From: Polyodon spathula
Lineage: Eukaryota > Chordata > Actinopteri > Acipenseriformes > Polyodontidae
Direction of reading: 5' to 3'
DNA length: 64,000 bases
Assembly (NCBI RefSeq): GCF_017654505.1
Contig: NC_054535.1
Location: forward strand, 47,129,848-47,193,847
The position numbers and the translations under genes are program-made. Shown here piece after piece: positions 50,495 through 62,060 of the stretch. The first letter of the stretch is position 1. Each line of letters starts with the position of its first letter. The notes beneath the pieces are model-generated. The model made no database searches. It saw only the letters and a list, made by a program, of their open reading frames with translations, and was not told the DNA's origin.

Positions 50495-51016
50495 TGTGGC
50501 AAAGATGATGTGTGTGGTGATGTCATGCCAGGAAGTAGAGAGGATTGGTGAGTGAATTGCACTGGTTTATTAAAAATAAAAGGTTTAAACAGAAAACAAA
50601 AACACTTTGACAAAACAAAACAATGCATTGGCCAAAATAAATAGATAAACAAAACACTGACCCAAACAAGTACTGGGCTGAGGTGGTTTAGCACCAGTAG
50701 CAATTATTATTATTATCAATCTTCTCTCTCCTCTCGCTCTCACTCTCACTCTCTCCCATTCTCTCCACACTGAGTGAAACGTCCATCTATATACAGTTGT
50801 GCTGGGATTCAATTACTAATTTATTATTCACTTGAATCCCAGCACGTGAACTAATTTGTGCAATTTTGGACTGATTGTGCAATCCCTGTGCCTAAATAAA
50901 ACTATATATTTTAACAACACTCATGCTAAATATCCCACATTATATCCCGTGCAGCAATATCTATACACCAACATTAACACACCACACGCAACATATAAAC
51001 ATAAAATAGTGTCACA
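50495..51016 (-). mobile_element. Solo LTR nested in gypsy, exact 5-bp duplication
   Basis: On the minus strand it starts TGTGACACTATTTTATG and ends ATCTTTGCCACA. GTGCT flanks both sides (50490-50494 and 51017-51021). It is the same family as 24122 and 42168: the blocks TTCAAGTGAATAATAAATTA and GCACAGGGATTGCACAATC are shared. An AATAAA-like signal lies near the 3' end. Confidence 0.9.
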
Positions 51017-51181
51017 GTGCTGCTTTTGGAATGTTTGGTTGCTTCATACTACACATAGTGTGTGCCTCATATTCATCAGCATCCTCATGCGGGTGTATTG
51101 CTGCCTTCCTCTTCCTGGAGTTGGCCATTCCTGCGGTTCTTTGGTCTTACTCCTGCAGGCTTTCTTAATGTGGCCTTTCAT

Positions 51182-51853
51182 TCAGCAATTATGGCACTTT
51201 TCATTCTGAAATCTGCATTTTTGTGGGAAATGTTTACCTCCAAATAGGTAGCAATCTCTGATTCTTAGCTTTTCCTGCTGTTTTCTGTTTCTAAACATTT
51301 TGTTTACCTTCACAGCAACTAACATTGGAGGCTTCTTTAGACTACCCCTGTAAATCTTATACATTTCTACTAAGATTCAATGGCTTGAGCAACCATCAGT
51401 GCATTCTCAAATGTTAAATCTGCTTCAGACAATAACCTTTATGCCACAAACCAGCCTCTCAGCATTTGCGTCAGTGTGTCTCCATAGTTACAGTCCTGCA
51501 CCAATTTCCTTATCTCTGCAACATGTTCTCCAACAGTCTCATCGGATTTTTTGTTCTTCAAATGAAATTTGAATCACTGCACTATTTCACTCGGTTTCAG
51601 TTTTAAAATTATTTTTCAACATGTTTACCAGCTCTTCAAACATCTTATCACTAGGTTTCTCAGGGCTCAGTACATTTCTCATCAAACTGTAGGTCTGTGA
51701 ACCCACTCCACTTAATAAAATAGCTTTCTTGTTATCAGTGTCAGCAATGCTATTAGCAGTAAAGAAATGCGTCAGTCTCTCACAGTATTCTTCCCAGGTT
51801 TGGGTCAACGGTCCCCAGTGTGACAGCCATTTTCCCTTAAATTGCTTTGTCAT
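51182..51853 (-). pseudogene. Gypsy gag region
   Basis: From 51853: KGKWLSHWGPLTQTWEEYCE, FTANSIADTDNKKAILLSGV and LVNMLKNNFKTETE are capsid-like and end at a stop at 51587. Further on, DCYLFGGKHFPQKC (a knuckle with Phe in place of the second Cys) and CHNC-stop-MKGHIKKAC (a second CCHC knuckle with an in-frame stop) mark the nucleocapsid. Not functional. Confidence 0.75.
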
Positions 51854-52518
51854 TGTGTATTTACAGCTCTGTTTGCTAACTTTTATTTTATATCCACTCT
51901 AATGACTTGGTGTTATTTACTGGTTCTACCTGGAACTAAATGTTTCTTATTCAAGTTTGTATCTTCGTCGCCATATGTTATATATTGACCGAGTAATCCA
52001 CGCAGGTTTGCTGATAATGAATAACTTATTTTGAACAATGATAATACAGTGCAGCCATCTTATGAGATGCAGGAACACATACTGACACTCTATCAAGAGG
52101 AACCACATTAAGGGGCTATCCAAAACTACCATACCAACTGCTCTATACACTACCATCTAGTGGTTACTTTCACCTTGTTATATGACTCGGAAGACACTGA
52201 TAAGGAGCATTACCCAGAAGCAGCTCAGAGATAAAATTCTGCAAATTTACCAAAATATGTTATTACATTTACATTTTTGTAAATATGAAAAGTTAATTGT
52301 GAAAATCTATTCTTAAAGGTCAGTTCAGTTTTAAAAAATCTTGTCTTCCGCTTAGACTTGAAATCCTATAATAAATATTAATATACAGTGAATATGATTT
52401 AGACGCTGTCCTGGGCCTAATGATATAAAAACATTTTCTCAAGCTCAACATTGTTTGCAATCTATTTTATTGTGTGATAGTGTTGTCAGCAAGCTAATAG
52501 AAAAAGCAAACTGGTCTA

Positions 52519-53062
52519 TAAGAACATAAGAAAATTTACAAACAACAGGAGGCCATTTGGCCCATCTTGCTCTTGTTTGTTAGTAGCTTGTTGATCCCAG
52601 AAGCTCATCAAGCAGCTTCTTGAAGGATACCAGGGTGTCAGTTTTTCAATAACATTACTGAGGAGTTGGTTCCAGACCCTCACGATTCTCTGTGTAAAAA
52701 AGTGCCTCCTATTTTCTGTTCTAAATGCCCTTTTATCTAATCTAAACTTGAGACCCCTGGTCTTTGTTTATTTTTTCACATCGAAAAAGTTCCTTGGGTC
52801 GACATTGTCAATATCTTTTAGAATTTTGAATGCTTGAATCAGGTTGCCACGTAATCTTCTTTGTTCAAGACTAAATAGATTCAATTCTTTTAGCCTGTTT
52901 GCATATGACATGACTTTTAAAGCCGGAATAATTCTGGTCGCTCTTCTTTGCACTCTTTCTAGATCAGCAATATCCTTTTTGTAGCGAAGTGACCTGAACT
53001 GAACACAATATTCTAGATGAGGTCTTACTAATGCATTGTCAAGTTTTAACATTGCTATATAA
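52519..53062 (-). pseudogene. L2/CR1-type LINE 3' fragment
   Basis: A third copy of the LINE end: [36 protein letters not shown] and [14 protein letters not shown], then a stop after FFDVKK. The rest (about 52519-52767) is out of frame but matches 37276-37500. The AAGAACATAAG tail is at the low-coordinate end. Confidence 0.85.
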
Positions 53063-53673
53063 TATTTTAACTATATATCCAAGCATCTTGTCCACTTTGG
53101 CTATTTAAGCAAAAATGTTCCATGACATGATAAGTGAGAAAAAAATGCATACATTATTTATTGTCTATTTAGAATTCAAAAAAGTTTCTGGGCACATTTA
53201 TAAAACATATATTTTTTAAATTAGCGGAATATACAGGCTGGCCTGTGCAACAGCTTTGCACCAGATGTTTGCAGACAAAATAATGCTCACAGTTATAATA
53301 TAATATTTAGTTATACTATATAGTAGAACCTGGTATTGGTGATAGAGTCATCTGCAATTTCTTTGTATCAGATGGTAGAGACAGCACATTAAGATTTATA
53401 ACGGTTAAGTAGTGTAGCCTCTAATACAAACAGTGAAAAAAAAATGTAAAAAAACTGCAAACAATTTTTTTTTGTCACCATGGACAGAAAAAAATACAAA
53501 ATACAATACAAAAACAGCAAAGAAAACTTCTGCAGATATTCAAATAATTAAACAAACAATTGAACTATCATCAGTAATTTCTCCAGTGGAGCTCAACCCA
53601 ATCTTGCCCAGTTTTACACAGTGGGTGCAGTAAAGAGAGCAAGCCATTCCAACCTAATTGCCTCAAATGCATC

Positions 53674-53677
<4 letters not shown>
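53063..53677. other. Intergenic, nothing recognised
   Basis: No gene or element recognised. Confidence 0.35.

Positions 53678-53757
<80 letters not shown>
53678..53757. repeat. (TA)n microsatellite
   Basis: About 80 bp of TA repeat. Confidence 0.95.
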
Positions 53758-53759
<2 letters not shown>

Positions 53760-54575
53760 CACCAAAAAAACCTTTACCTTGAATGTACTTATTACTATGT
53801 AGCAATTAAGGCTGTGTGTCTGGACAAATTGTAACACAGCATAATCATAGACAGTAGGCAATGCCTAAAACTGCTCACATGGGTTTACCATAGGATGACA
53901 AGCTATATGAGCAAATAAGACCCCCAGGCTTCTACAAGCTAAAGGCATGTCTTTGGGAAAAGGTAATGCTCAGTTTCCATCTGAAAGCCAGGTTTTTGAT
54001 CACCTTCATCCTTGCTCTCCTGCTATTGTGTTTCACTAGAGTGGCATTACTTGATTTTCAGCACAAATACACTCTTCAGAACAGTGTTGAAATGAATAAC
54101 CCAGGCACACCCCTCAAGTAAGAACTTGAGTAGTGTAATCTGCATGTTCCCCAAATGTGTGAAAACCACTAGCCACACTACATATATGCAATTAAGTGTA
54201 ATTCTGCTGTGTGTCTCCAGTTTTTTACTGCCTGACCATGTCATCCCTTCACAGGAATGTAAGTCTCCCCTCTTGATACTACTGTTATAAAATGGCAGTT
54301 AAATTTCAGTTACATTCTATTTTTTTGTACCAGTACAGGTTGTCAGATTAAATTTTCATTTTTCTCAAACCCTGCCATTGTCCTGGTCCTCATTGGTTAC
54401 TATGTCAAAAAACACTCCTACCACCAAATGACCTATAAACAGAGAAACCTCACAAAATGTATTTTAGGGGAATGAATCTCAGTCTCTGTATGATCACAAT
54501 ATGATATGTCAATCTGAAACTTTGTGAAATGTTAGCATTTTTATGATAAATGGAAACTTTAATGGGAATTTTCAG

Positions 54576-54774
54576 GTTTCAGGAGACATTTCCTTAAATT
54601 TCTCATTTATAAAAGATACATTTCCAGATGAGGACCAATACAAAAATAACACGCTTTTTTTAATGCTACATGTCTGCAAAATTTTAAATGAAAACTGTTC
54701 TGTAAACTACTGCATAACAATAAGAGTGCATACAGCCGTTTTACAGGACTATGAAACTACAGTACCTCTTACAA
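54576..54774 (+). CDS. Candidate exon of an unidentified extracellular protein
   Basis: Open after an acceptor TTTTCAG (54570-54575), reading VSGDISLNFSFIKDTFPDED, QYKNNTLFLMLHVCKIL and NENCSVNYCITIRVHTAV. It has three N-glycosylation sequons (NFS, NNT, NCS) and three Cys, which suits a secreted or extracellular domain. If it ends at the ACAA|GTGGAG donor it is 199 bp and joins in frame to the next candidate. I recognise no family. Chance cannot be excluded. Confidence 0.3.
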
Positions 54775-54915
54775 GTGGAGTAATATGAAGTACACCAAAG
54801 AAATTTTACAAATCTAAGCTGAGAACTGTTAGCTGAAAGCGCTTGATGCTCTGACGAAGTGTCAGGGAACAGAAATCAAGCACCTCTGTTGAAGCAGGAG
54901 GGAGTTTTAGTTTAG

Positions 54916-54995
54916 ACAAAGTCAGGATACAAAAGGCTCATGATTGTGTAGAAAAATATATAGACAAGATACCTACATGGCAGGAGACATCAACA
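54916..54995 (+). CDS. Candidate exon with a strong donor site
   Basis: 80 bp between TTTAGTTTAG and the donor ACA|GTAAGT, reading KVRIQKAHDCVEKYID then KIPTWQETST. The phase fits the preceding candidate, with an implied intron of only 141 bp. The GTAAGT donor is a full consensus. The product is unknown. Confidence 0.3.
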
Positions 54996-56129
54996 GTAAG
55001 TAATATGCTTGTTGTAACACTACTGGGTGTTCAGTATCGCTAATATGCTTTGGACGGCATTTTAAAGAAAATGCAAATACAGTTCTAAAACATCTAAAAC
55101 ATGAAACTACTCAGAATATCTATTTACCAGTTTCATATTTTTTAAAAAATTTTAATCCTCTCATAGAATTGGCCTGTTTGTTCCCTTCCCCTTGATTCAG
55201 AATGATATTAATTAATTGTATGTGTTCTAGTTTACTAAAATGAACAGGTGAGAGTCAAAACCCTTTGAGAAAAAGCTTTGATGTGTGTTAATTAAAACAA
55301 AACATGACAAATGTCAAAATTCTTAGAAGCGGTAAGGTAATCAATCTATGCATATGGGTTGGGCAAACAGTTAGAAACATCTGCCATACCACTGACTAAG
55401 GGAATACTTATGAACATAATACATCTGCAAGGTGTGTTTAAGCTGTACTGAAGGAATACATAACAGTTAGAATACAGGTCAGGAATGTATGCTAGGACAG
55501 CCCATTTACATTAAAGTGTATTCCACAGATGGAAGGTGTTTACAAATCTCTCTCAAACATCTAGTCCATGTTTATTTCTGTCTGTAAAGATATGCCAAAT
55601 TTGTAGCAGGGAGGTCGCTATTTTAAGGATTTAAACAGTTACTTTGTTCAGACTTGCCACCAATTAGATTAAATGAATAGACCATGTTATTTCAAAATCT
55701 AAGTTTAACTTCATGATTGGCTTTTGTTGTGATGACTGGAATACAGTCAATGCTAGCAGTTGTTGAATATGTAATTGTGGTTTTCAAGTAATATCAGTCA
55801 ATTATTAGTTTTCTGATATCTATAATAAGATATCGATTTGATTTTGACCGTCACATACACTTTCGTCAAATTGTATACAGAACTCAAGAGTTTCTCAATA
55901 GTCAACACTGGTCACGAGGACATTTCAAAGGACTTTGTTTTAAAATAAGTAAAATTCCACTTAGATGTACTCTAGTTGGTTTTGTTGCTACAGTATTATA
56001 TTTTCATCAGAATAAGTACTTTAATTCAGAATGATATGATATGAAAAGAGACGTCACGTGAACTGTAATACAGTACATACTATAGATAGTAGTAGATGTT
56101 AAAGTGACTCTATATAATGCACAGTTCAC
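54996..56129. other. No feature recognised
   Basis: AT-rich sequence. If the flanking candidate exons are real, this would be part of an intron. Confidence 0.3.
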
Positions 56130-56200
56130 AGCCTGCCCCTGTAAAGCGCTTTGTGATGGTGGGTGGTCCACTATGAAAGGCCTATATAAAAATAAAGGTG

Positions 56201-56272
<72 letters not shown>
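56130..56272 (+). repeat. SINE/LINE 3' tail with (ATT)n
   Basis: CCTGTAAAGCGCTTTGTGAT ... CTATGAAAGGCCTATATAAA followed by about 70 bp of ATT repeat. The GTAAAGCGCTTTG...GCTATATAAA tail is a well-known conserved 3' end shared by fish SINEs and LINEs. Confidence 0.75.
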
Positions 56273-56276
<4 letters not shown>

Positions 56277-57589
56277 ATGAGGATTGATTTGTTTCTTAAT
56301 ACAAGGAGAGTAAAACACGACTGACATGCATCTGAGTGTTATGTATCCGAGTGCTGTAATACATAGGAGGGTATATTATATTGTACACTAGTGCAGCAGA
56401 ATAATATAGGAAGAATGTGCCAACATTTTTTGAGGGCTAAGCATATCCAATGCTAAAAGAAAAGAGAAACAACAATCTCATCCATTCCTGCAAGCAAACA
56501 TTTTTATAGTGTACAGTACCCAATCTGTTTTCACGTTTCTCTTGCATACCATTTTTGATCTAAACATTTTCATAATGCACTTTCAATAGTGCAGCCCAAA
56601 ACATAGTGGGTGTGGTAAATTGCATTATGAAAAATATAAAATTCCTGAATATTCAGCAGGCACACAAAGGAAATTAACAATACAAAACAGATTAATCTGA
56701 AATCCTTACTTCATTTTTTAAGCAATTGCAGTAAAAGTATAAGCATAGGAAAACCACTTTTAATTGTTTGGATTGAACATTAAAACACGCATCAACCAAA
56801 GCCAGTCCACATAGAATCAGACCTTGACTCAAATATTGTACTGTGTTTTATGTATTTCCAACAAAGCTGTACAAAGCTGTAATGAAACCATGTAGGGACT
56901 GTCTTTGTACATTAGGGTGAGGCAAGTTACCAGTAACCAGTTTCCTTGGTGTTTCCTTGGCAATTAAAACAAATAAAAATAAATGCACACTAAAGTTTGA
57001 AAGTTGCGAGAGAGCTGAAGAGTGTAACTCTTCCAACTCATCCAACTGAGATGGAGAAATTGAAGTTGGATAAGAGCTATTTTGATTATATTCTATTTAT
57101 AATACTTTGTAAGCCAAAATGTCAAAATATCTTTATCCAAAACATATCTCCAGGCCACATATTCCCACAGGCATCCCCAGTTGTGTAGCATTGTATACGA
57201 TGCCTACCTATAACAGCCTCACATTTTTTTTGTCAAATTAATCAGTGAGCATGTAGTAAAAGCTAATGCATCATCCAAAAAAAACCTGTCTCCTGTACAA
57301 CAGCACCTGTCTCCTGTACAACATTCAACTTGTCAGCCTTTCTGTTGACTCAAGATTCTGTCATTCCCTGATTATTTTACACCTAGCCCCAGGCACTTCC
57401 AGCTTCCCTCTCTTTCTTTTCAAAGAAAATGTACACAAAACCTTATGTCTGAACTTGAACCAACAAAACAGAACAGGTATCAATGTTCACTAATATTAAA
57501 CCATATTCAGGCTTGGGCAAAATACTTAGGTAAATGTATTTTCAATACAAAAACACAAAATACACACTGTCGATGGAGGGAAAAGGAAC
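56273..57589. other. No gene recognised
   Basis: Contains a ~21-bp tandem duplication (CACCTGTCTCCTGTACAAC, 57285-57325). Short open frames on both strands lack any domain. Confidence 0.3.
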
Positions 57590-58558
57590 AGTGACGATCC
57601 GCATTGGGGGGCAGTTGCTATAGCACCCCGTGTGGATTGCCCCAGTCTAGGACTCTTGCATTCTTGGACTGGATATCCTCCATCACATGGGCCCAGGTGG
57701 ACTTACGGGCGGGGGTGTTGCGTCTTCCTGGATGTCCAGCCCTTACCCTGGCTGGACCTAGAACATTGGGACCATTGGCCAACGTAGCGCAGCACCGAAA
57801 CGCCCCCCCCCCCCCCCCCCCCCCCCAACTGTCAACTGAGGCTGGTCCCTGTCTCAGCTCCAGTGGCGCGCAGTAAGAGGAAGCAGCCGCCCCGGGGGAA
57901 GGGTTCCCCGATTTCTCCACTTCACCAGGAGTCCACCAACTGCACCCTGGCTCTGCTGATGATGGGTAGGGAGCTGCGGACCCCGGCTACGTTGGTGTTC
58001 GGCTGGCCACCCGACTCGGAGGTACTTCCCTCTGGACCTGAGTATGCCCGGAGGCTCCAGGACCAGATGAACACTGCCTACGACTTTGCCCGAGTGCAAC
58101 TCCAGGCGGCGGGTTGCCACCAGAAGTGGAACTACGACACTCGGGAGAAGGGGAGGCAGTTCCAGGCAGGGGAACTAGTTTGGGTGTTCTAGCCTCAACG
58201 AAAGTGGGGTCGTTGCCTAAAACTGGACAGTGCCTGGATGGGGCCCTGTCGGGTGTTGGTGTCTCTGGGAGAGGTAATCTACCGGGTCCAGATTCTTCGC
58301 GGTGGCCGGAGGGTGCTGCTCCATCGCGACCGGCTTGCTCCTTGCCGTGGACCGGCCAGCAATGTTCAGGGGACCGTGGACGTGCCTGCTGGTCAACCCT
58401 GCGGCCAGCCTGCTGGAGCCACCCCATCAGCGGATGCTCCCAGTACGACAGCTACCTTGCAAGGAGCTTTTACACCTAGGCCACAGAGAGTGAGAACCAG
58501 ACCCCGCCATTTCCTAGATTTAGGAGCCTCTCGGGACGATAAGGACTAGAGGGGTGGC
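57590..58558 (+). pseudogene. Ty3/gypsy pol 3' end: integrase C-terminus
   Basis: From about 57880 the frame reads ESTNCTLALLMMGRELRTPA, PEYARRLQDQMNTAYDFARV and QFQAGELVWVF. A TAG lies at 58190-58192, and the same frame goes on RKWGRCLKLDSAWMGPCRVL, GEVIYRVQILRGGRRVLLHR and DRLAPCRG to a stop at 58547-58549. That is the integrase C-terminal GPY/F-type module plus tail. A run of 23 C at 57803-57826 breaks the frame upstream. One stop in 230 codons suggests a rather young copy. Confidence 0.85.
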
Positions 58559-58640
58559 TGTGTAACAGCGGGTGCCACCCACTTCTCCTAGCAGGGACGT
58601 TCCAGGATTGCTTAGAAGGTTCAGGTTTTTTTTTTTTTAT
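58559..58640 (+). mobile_element. Start of gypsy 3' LTR, truncated
   Basis: TGTAACAGCGGGTGCC follows a purine tract (ACTAGAGGGGTGGC). The LTR is lost within about 80 bp at a T/A-rich tract. Confidence 0.6.
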
Positions 58641-58799
58641 TAATTAAAAAAAAAAAAAAAGATTGCAGCGCACATCTTAACCTAGGCTATACCGTATAAT
58701 GAATGGATAGTTTATCTGGCCTTTATTGTCTACTTTGACTGGATCATCATTAATCAGAGGGTTGCATACAGTACTCATAGCGATCCCGCCCTCTGTCAG

Positions 58800-59061
58800 A
58801 CTGGTATACAGAACAGGTTAAAGAAGCACTGAACACGAGAAATAATATATCAGATATCAAAGTGGATATTACAATGACAATGATGCAGCCAATTTGCTTG
58901 AAACCATTAAAAATAGACCAGACATTTCCATCATTGGATTTAAAAATGTGGAATTGATTATAAGATCAGAAACCCAGAGAGAGTGGAAACTGCCTGCTAT
59001 TGTAGTAGGACTGTTCTTTTTTATGTTAAGCATTTTTGTGTTCTTTTTTAGAAGGGTTTAA
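58800..59061 (+). pseudogene. Candidate terminal exon of a single-pass membrane protein, frameshifted
   Basis: After an acceptor CCCTCTGTCAG the frame reads WYTEQVKEALNTRNNISDIK then VDI. One base seems to be missing at 58871-58873, and the next frame continues NDNDAANLLETIKNRPDISI, IGFKNVELIIRSETQREW and KLPAIVVGLFFFMLSIFVFF, then FRRV and TAA (59059-59061). The shape is a short extracellular domain (about 60 residues, SEA-like in general look), one hydrophobic helix and a tiny basic tail. AATAAA at 59283-59288 fits a 3' end. The frameshift makes it a pseudogene unless it is an assembly error. I do not recognise the family. Confidence 0.4.
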
Positions 59062-59282
59062 TTAAGTAACAGACAAAATTGTTTGTGTCAGACTGTCTGT
59101 AACAAAATGGTTGATTGCTATTGTCAATAAGTTCTTGATACGACTTTTAAAACAGGCATCATGCAGGTATCGCAAAGTCCAAAAACAAAACAAAGCATTA
59201 AAACATTTTGCTCCGTATAAAACTGAGCTGATTTTACCAGTTTTTGCTAGCCTATTAACCAGTTTGAAATGATTTTGAAGCA

Positions 59283-59288
59283 AATAAA
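59283..59288 (+). promoter_or_regulatory. AATAAA poly(A) signal
   Basis: An exact AATAAA about 220 bp after the TAA of the candidate terminal exon. It is meaningful only if that exon is real. Confidence 0.35.
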
Positions 59289-59591
59289 AGCATTTTCATT
59301 TCTGCTTTATTGTTAGAGTTCACACGTGGCGATACTGCTCTACAATTACTGCATGGTAGTACTGTGATTGTTCCACTGTGTTATGTTGTGAACCATAGTT
59401 TTAAAACTGAGAGACAGTAAATGCTTATCTCAGAGAAACTGGAGAGGAACAGGAAATTAAAACAAGGCAAAGGCAATCATCAAATAAAGCTGAAGCACTA
59501 ACGGATAACAACATAGAATGTCTGTACAGCACTGCTGAACCTTGTCTTCTTTAATACTAGCATCACAAGGGTATCCATGGGTTACAAAAAA

Positions 59592-59751
59592 ATAATAGAT
59601 GGGCCTCTTCAGTGAGTTACAGGAAAACAATTCCATCTCGGGTTTCTGTGATAATTTATAAATTACTCTACCTTTGGTCTCGTAATTTATGACATCACAG
59701 AAACCCGAAATGGAATTATTTTCCTGTAACTCACTGGAGCCCATCTATTAT
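59592..59751. mobile_element. Palindromic MITE copy 2
   Basis: A 160-bp near-perfect hairpin: TAATAGATGGGC...GTGAGTTACAGG on one arm and CCTGTAACTCAC...CCCATCTATTA on the other, with a loop of about 15 bp (TCTACCTTTGGTCTC). Flanked by AT-rich sequence. No coding content. Confidence 0.85.
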
Positions 59752-60130
59752 TTATATATACCCCCTTGCACGCTACAATATTTTTCTTACTGAAAGGCTA
59801 GATTTTCTAGATATTGCTTTCTCTCCTTAAAGCAAAATACCTGCTCATAAAGGATGGTATCATTTTCTTTTAGCATTTCTAGCATTACCCATGTAGTTAT
59901 CTTTTTATAATTCTACCCATCTACTTCGATGTGAATGCAATCAGAATTATTTTTATTAAAGAACATGATGAAGTTTAACTCACATTACCTTTTTTATTAT
60001 TTGAATAAAATGAAAAATACAAATTTGGCAAAAGGCATATCTTTATTTTAAACTTTACTTTCATGCCCTTTGGATGATCCTTTTTCTACATGTTTTTTTT
60101 TTAAAACATTGAACACAATTATACATAAAA

Positions 60131-60132
<2 letters not shown>

Positions 60133-60204
<72 letters not shown>
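60133..60204. repeat. (AAT)n microsatellite
   Basis: About 70 bp of AAT repeat. Confidence 0.95.
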
Positions 60205-60206
<2 letters not shown>

Positions 60207-60327
60207 CAACTACAATAATAATAGCAATAAACTACTGTATATAACATACATTTTTCTTAACTTATGTGCTGACAAGTTGTCAGTTTTCTTTGGGCTGATT
60301 TTAAATCCAATAGTCTACATTTTCCAG

Positions 60328-60720
60328 ATGCAAACCAAAGGGGAGCTTTTACCAATCTTCCTGGCACCAGTTTTAAAACAGGAACGCGTGCTAGTTCTTA
60401 CCAACAGCACCACGTCGGTAAAATACATAAATCACCAGGGAGGCACAAAGTCGTGGGAACTGTGCCTCCTGGCCTTAAGGATCTGGAATTAGTGCAGGGC
60501 ACGGGACATCAACATACAGACAGCTTATCTGACCATACTCGACATGAGCCTGGCAGACCATCTGAGCAGAGAGAGGTTGCCTCACGAATGGCAAACTGGC
60601 CACAGGTTTTACAATAGATTTTGCACTGGGTCAACCACAGGTAGACCTATTCGCCACAGCAGAAAATACCCAACTGCCACTGTTCTGCTCCAGGTTCCAA
60701 CAAGAAGCAGCCATGGCAGT
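60328..60720 (+). pseudogene. DIRS RNase H and linker remnant
   Basis: VLVLTNSTTSVKYINHQGGT and SWELCLLALRIWN match the DIRS/Ty3 RNase H core; the usual Asp of TDN is Asn here. Later MSLADHLSRERLPHEW is the conserved DIRS linker after RNase H. A stop after RIWN and frameshifts separate them. Confidence 0.75.
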
Positions 60721-61098
60721 AGATGATCTGTCCATCCCATGGTCAACTGGTTTAATGTACGCATAGCCTTCCCTGCCATTAATTCCAGCTGTGCTCAGAA
60801 AAGAGACTGGGCCAGTCTCATCCTAGTAGCTCCCTAATGGGTAGAAGAGATTCTGGTTCTTGGAAATACTAGAGATAGCAGAAGGCAGGCAATACTCTTT
60901 CTGGTGACCTGTGATCTGCTGTCTCAGAACAGAGGGAGGATGCTGTACAAGCAGCTGCTTGGAAATTGAACAATGGCAGTTATTAGATCAGGGTCTCTCT
61001 GAACAAGAAGCCAACATCTACTGTCTTAAAAAAAAAAAAAACATCTACTTTTCAAGCCTATACATGTAAATGGAGGGAATTGGTGCAACTCCAAATCT

Positions 61099-62060
61099 TT
61101 GTACACCACAAACATAAATCTACCAACATTGTTGTCCTACTTGTGCCACCTATTCCATAAAGGTCTTGCGCTCTCCTCCATCAAAGTACACATCGCTGCA
61201 ATAGCGAGCATTTTACCTGGATGGGAGGATCACCCGGTATGTTTTCACCCTCAGTGTCCAGGTACTTCAGGGGGGTTAACGTAAACGTATCCTTCCACAA
61301 TGGAATCTCAGTCTAGTACTGAATACACTCATGGGGCCACCGTTTGAACCCATGGCAACATGCGACCAAAAATTCCTCACATGGAAAACAGCATCCTTGG
61401 TAGCAATAACATCAGCAAGAAGGGTAAGTGAAATACAGGCACTGGTCATTGATGCACGCTATTTCCAGATCTTCAGGGACACGTCTGTAGACCTAAACCT
61501 CAATTTCTGTCAAAAGTTGTAACACAGTTCCATCTAGATCAAATCATAACTCTTCCTGATTTTTTCCCAAAACCGCATGAATCAAAATCAGATTCCAGAC
61601 AGCACTTAATTGATGTCAGAAGAGCACTTACTTTCTAAAGTCATAGAACCATCAAAAAAAGACCATCAGACAGTTCTTGTAGCTTTCAATTCACAAAAAC
61701 CAAGGTAAACCTGTCTCCAAACAGACAATCTTCAGGTGGATTACATCTTGTATTGTTTTGTTATAACCTGGACAAGTATCCGGTTCCAGGACCTGTAAAA
61801 GCACACTCAGTAAGAGAGGCAGTTACTACATGGGCACATTTAAAATCTGTCCCATGTCAAGACATTTGCAATGCAGCCATGTGGACCTCCTCTGAGACCG
61901 TTATAAAACACTACAACTTAAATGTGTCATCTTCTCAACCAACTTTTGCTCACTCAGTATTACCTGTGGCTTCGGGCACTACTATCAGACCTACCACCCC
62001 ACTTTCTACTTCCTGTGGTAGAGTTCACGCAGTGTGTGAAGTTCATCATACAAGGTAAGA
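61099..62060 (+). pseudogene. DIRS tyrosine recombinase remnant
   Basis: LLSYLCHLFHKGLALSSIKV and HIAAIASILPGWEDHPV form the core-binding domain. GPPFEPMATCDQKFLTWKTA and SARRVSEIQALV carry the catalytic Arg. KAHSVREAVTTWA has the HxxR box, and WTSSETVIKHYNLNV has the catalytic Tyr. All catalytic residues except possibly the middle basic one can be seen, but in at least three frames. More divergent but more complete than the copy at 9840. Confidence 0.82.

Larger units (their letters stand above)
47773..52190 (-). mobile_element. Decayed Ty3/gypsy retrotransposon
   Basis: Read on the minus strand the order is LTR-like sequence (about 52190-51976), a TGGCGACGAAGATAC stretch as probable primer-binding region, gag with zinc knuckles, reverse transcriptase, RNase H-linker region and integrase, ending near 47773. 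All parts carry stops and frameshifts. No 3' LTR was found. A solo LTR of another family sits inside it (50495-51016). Confidence 0.85.
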
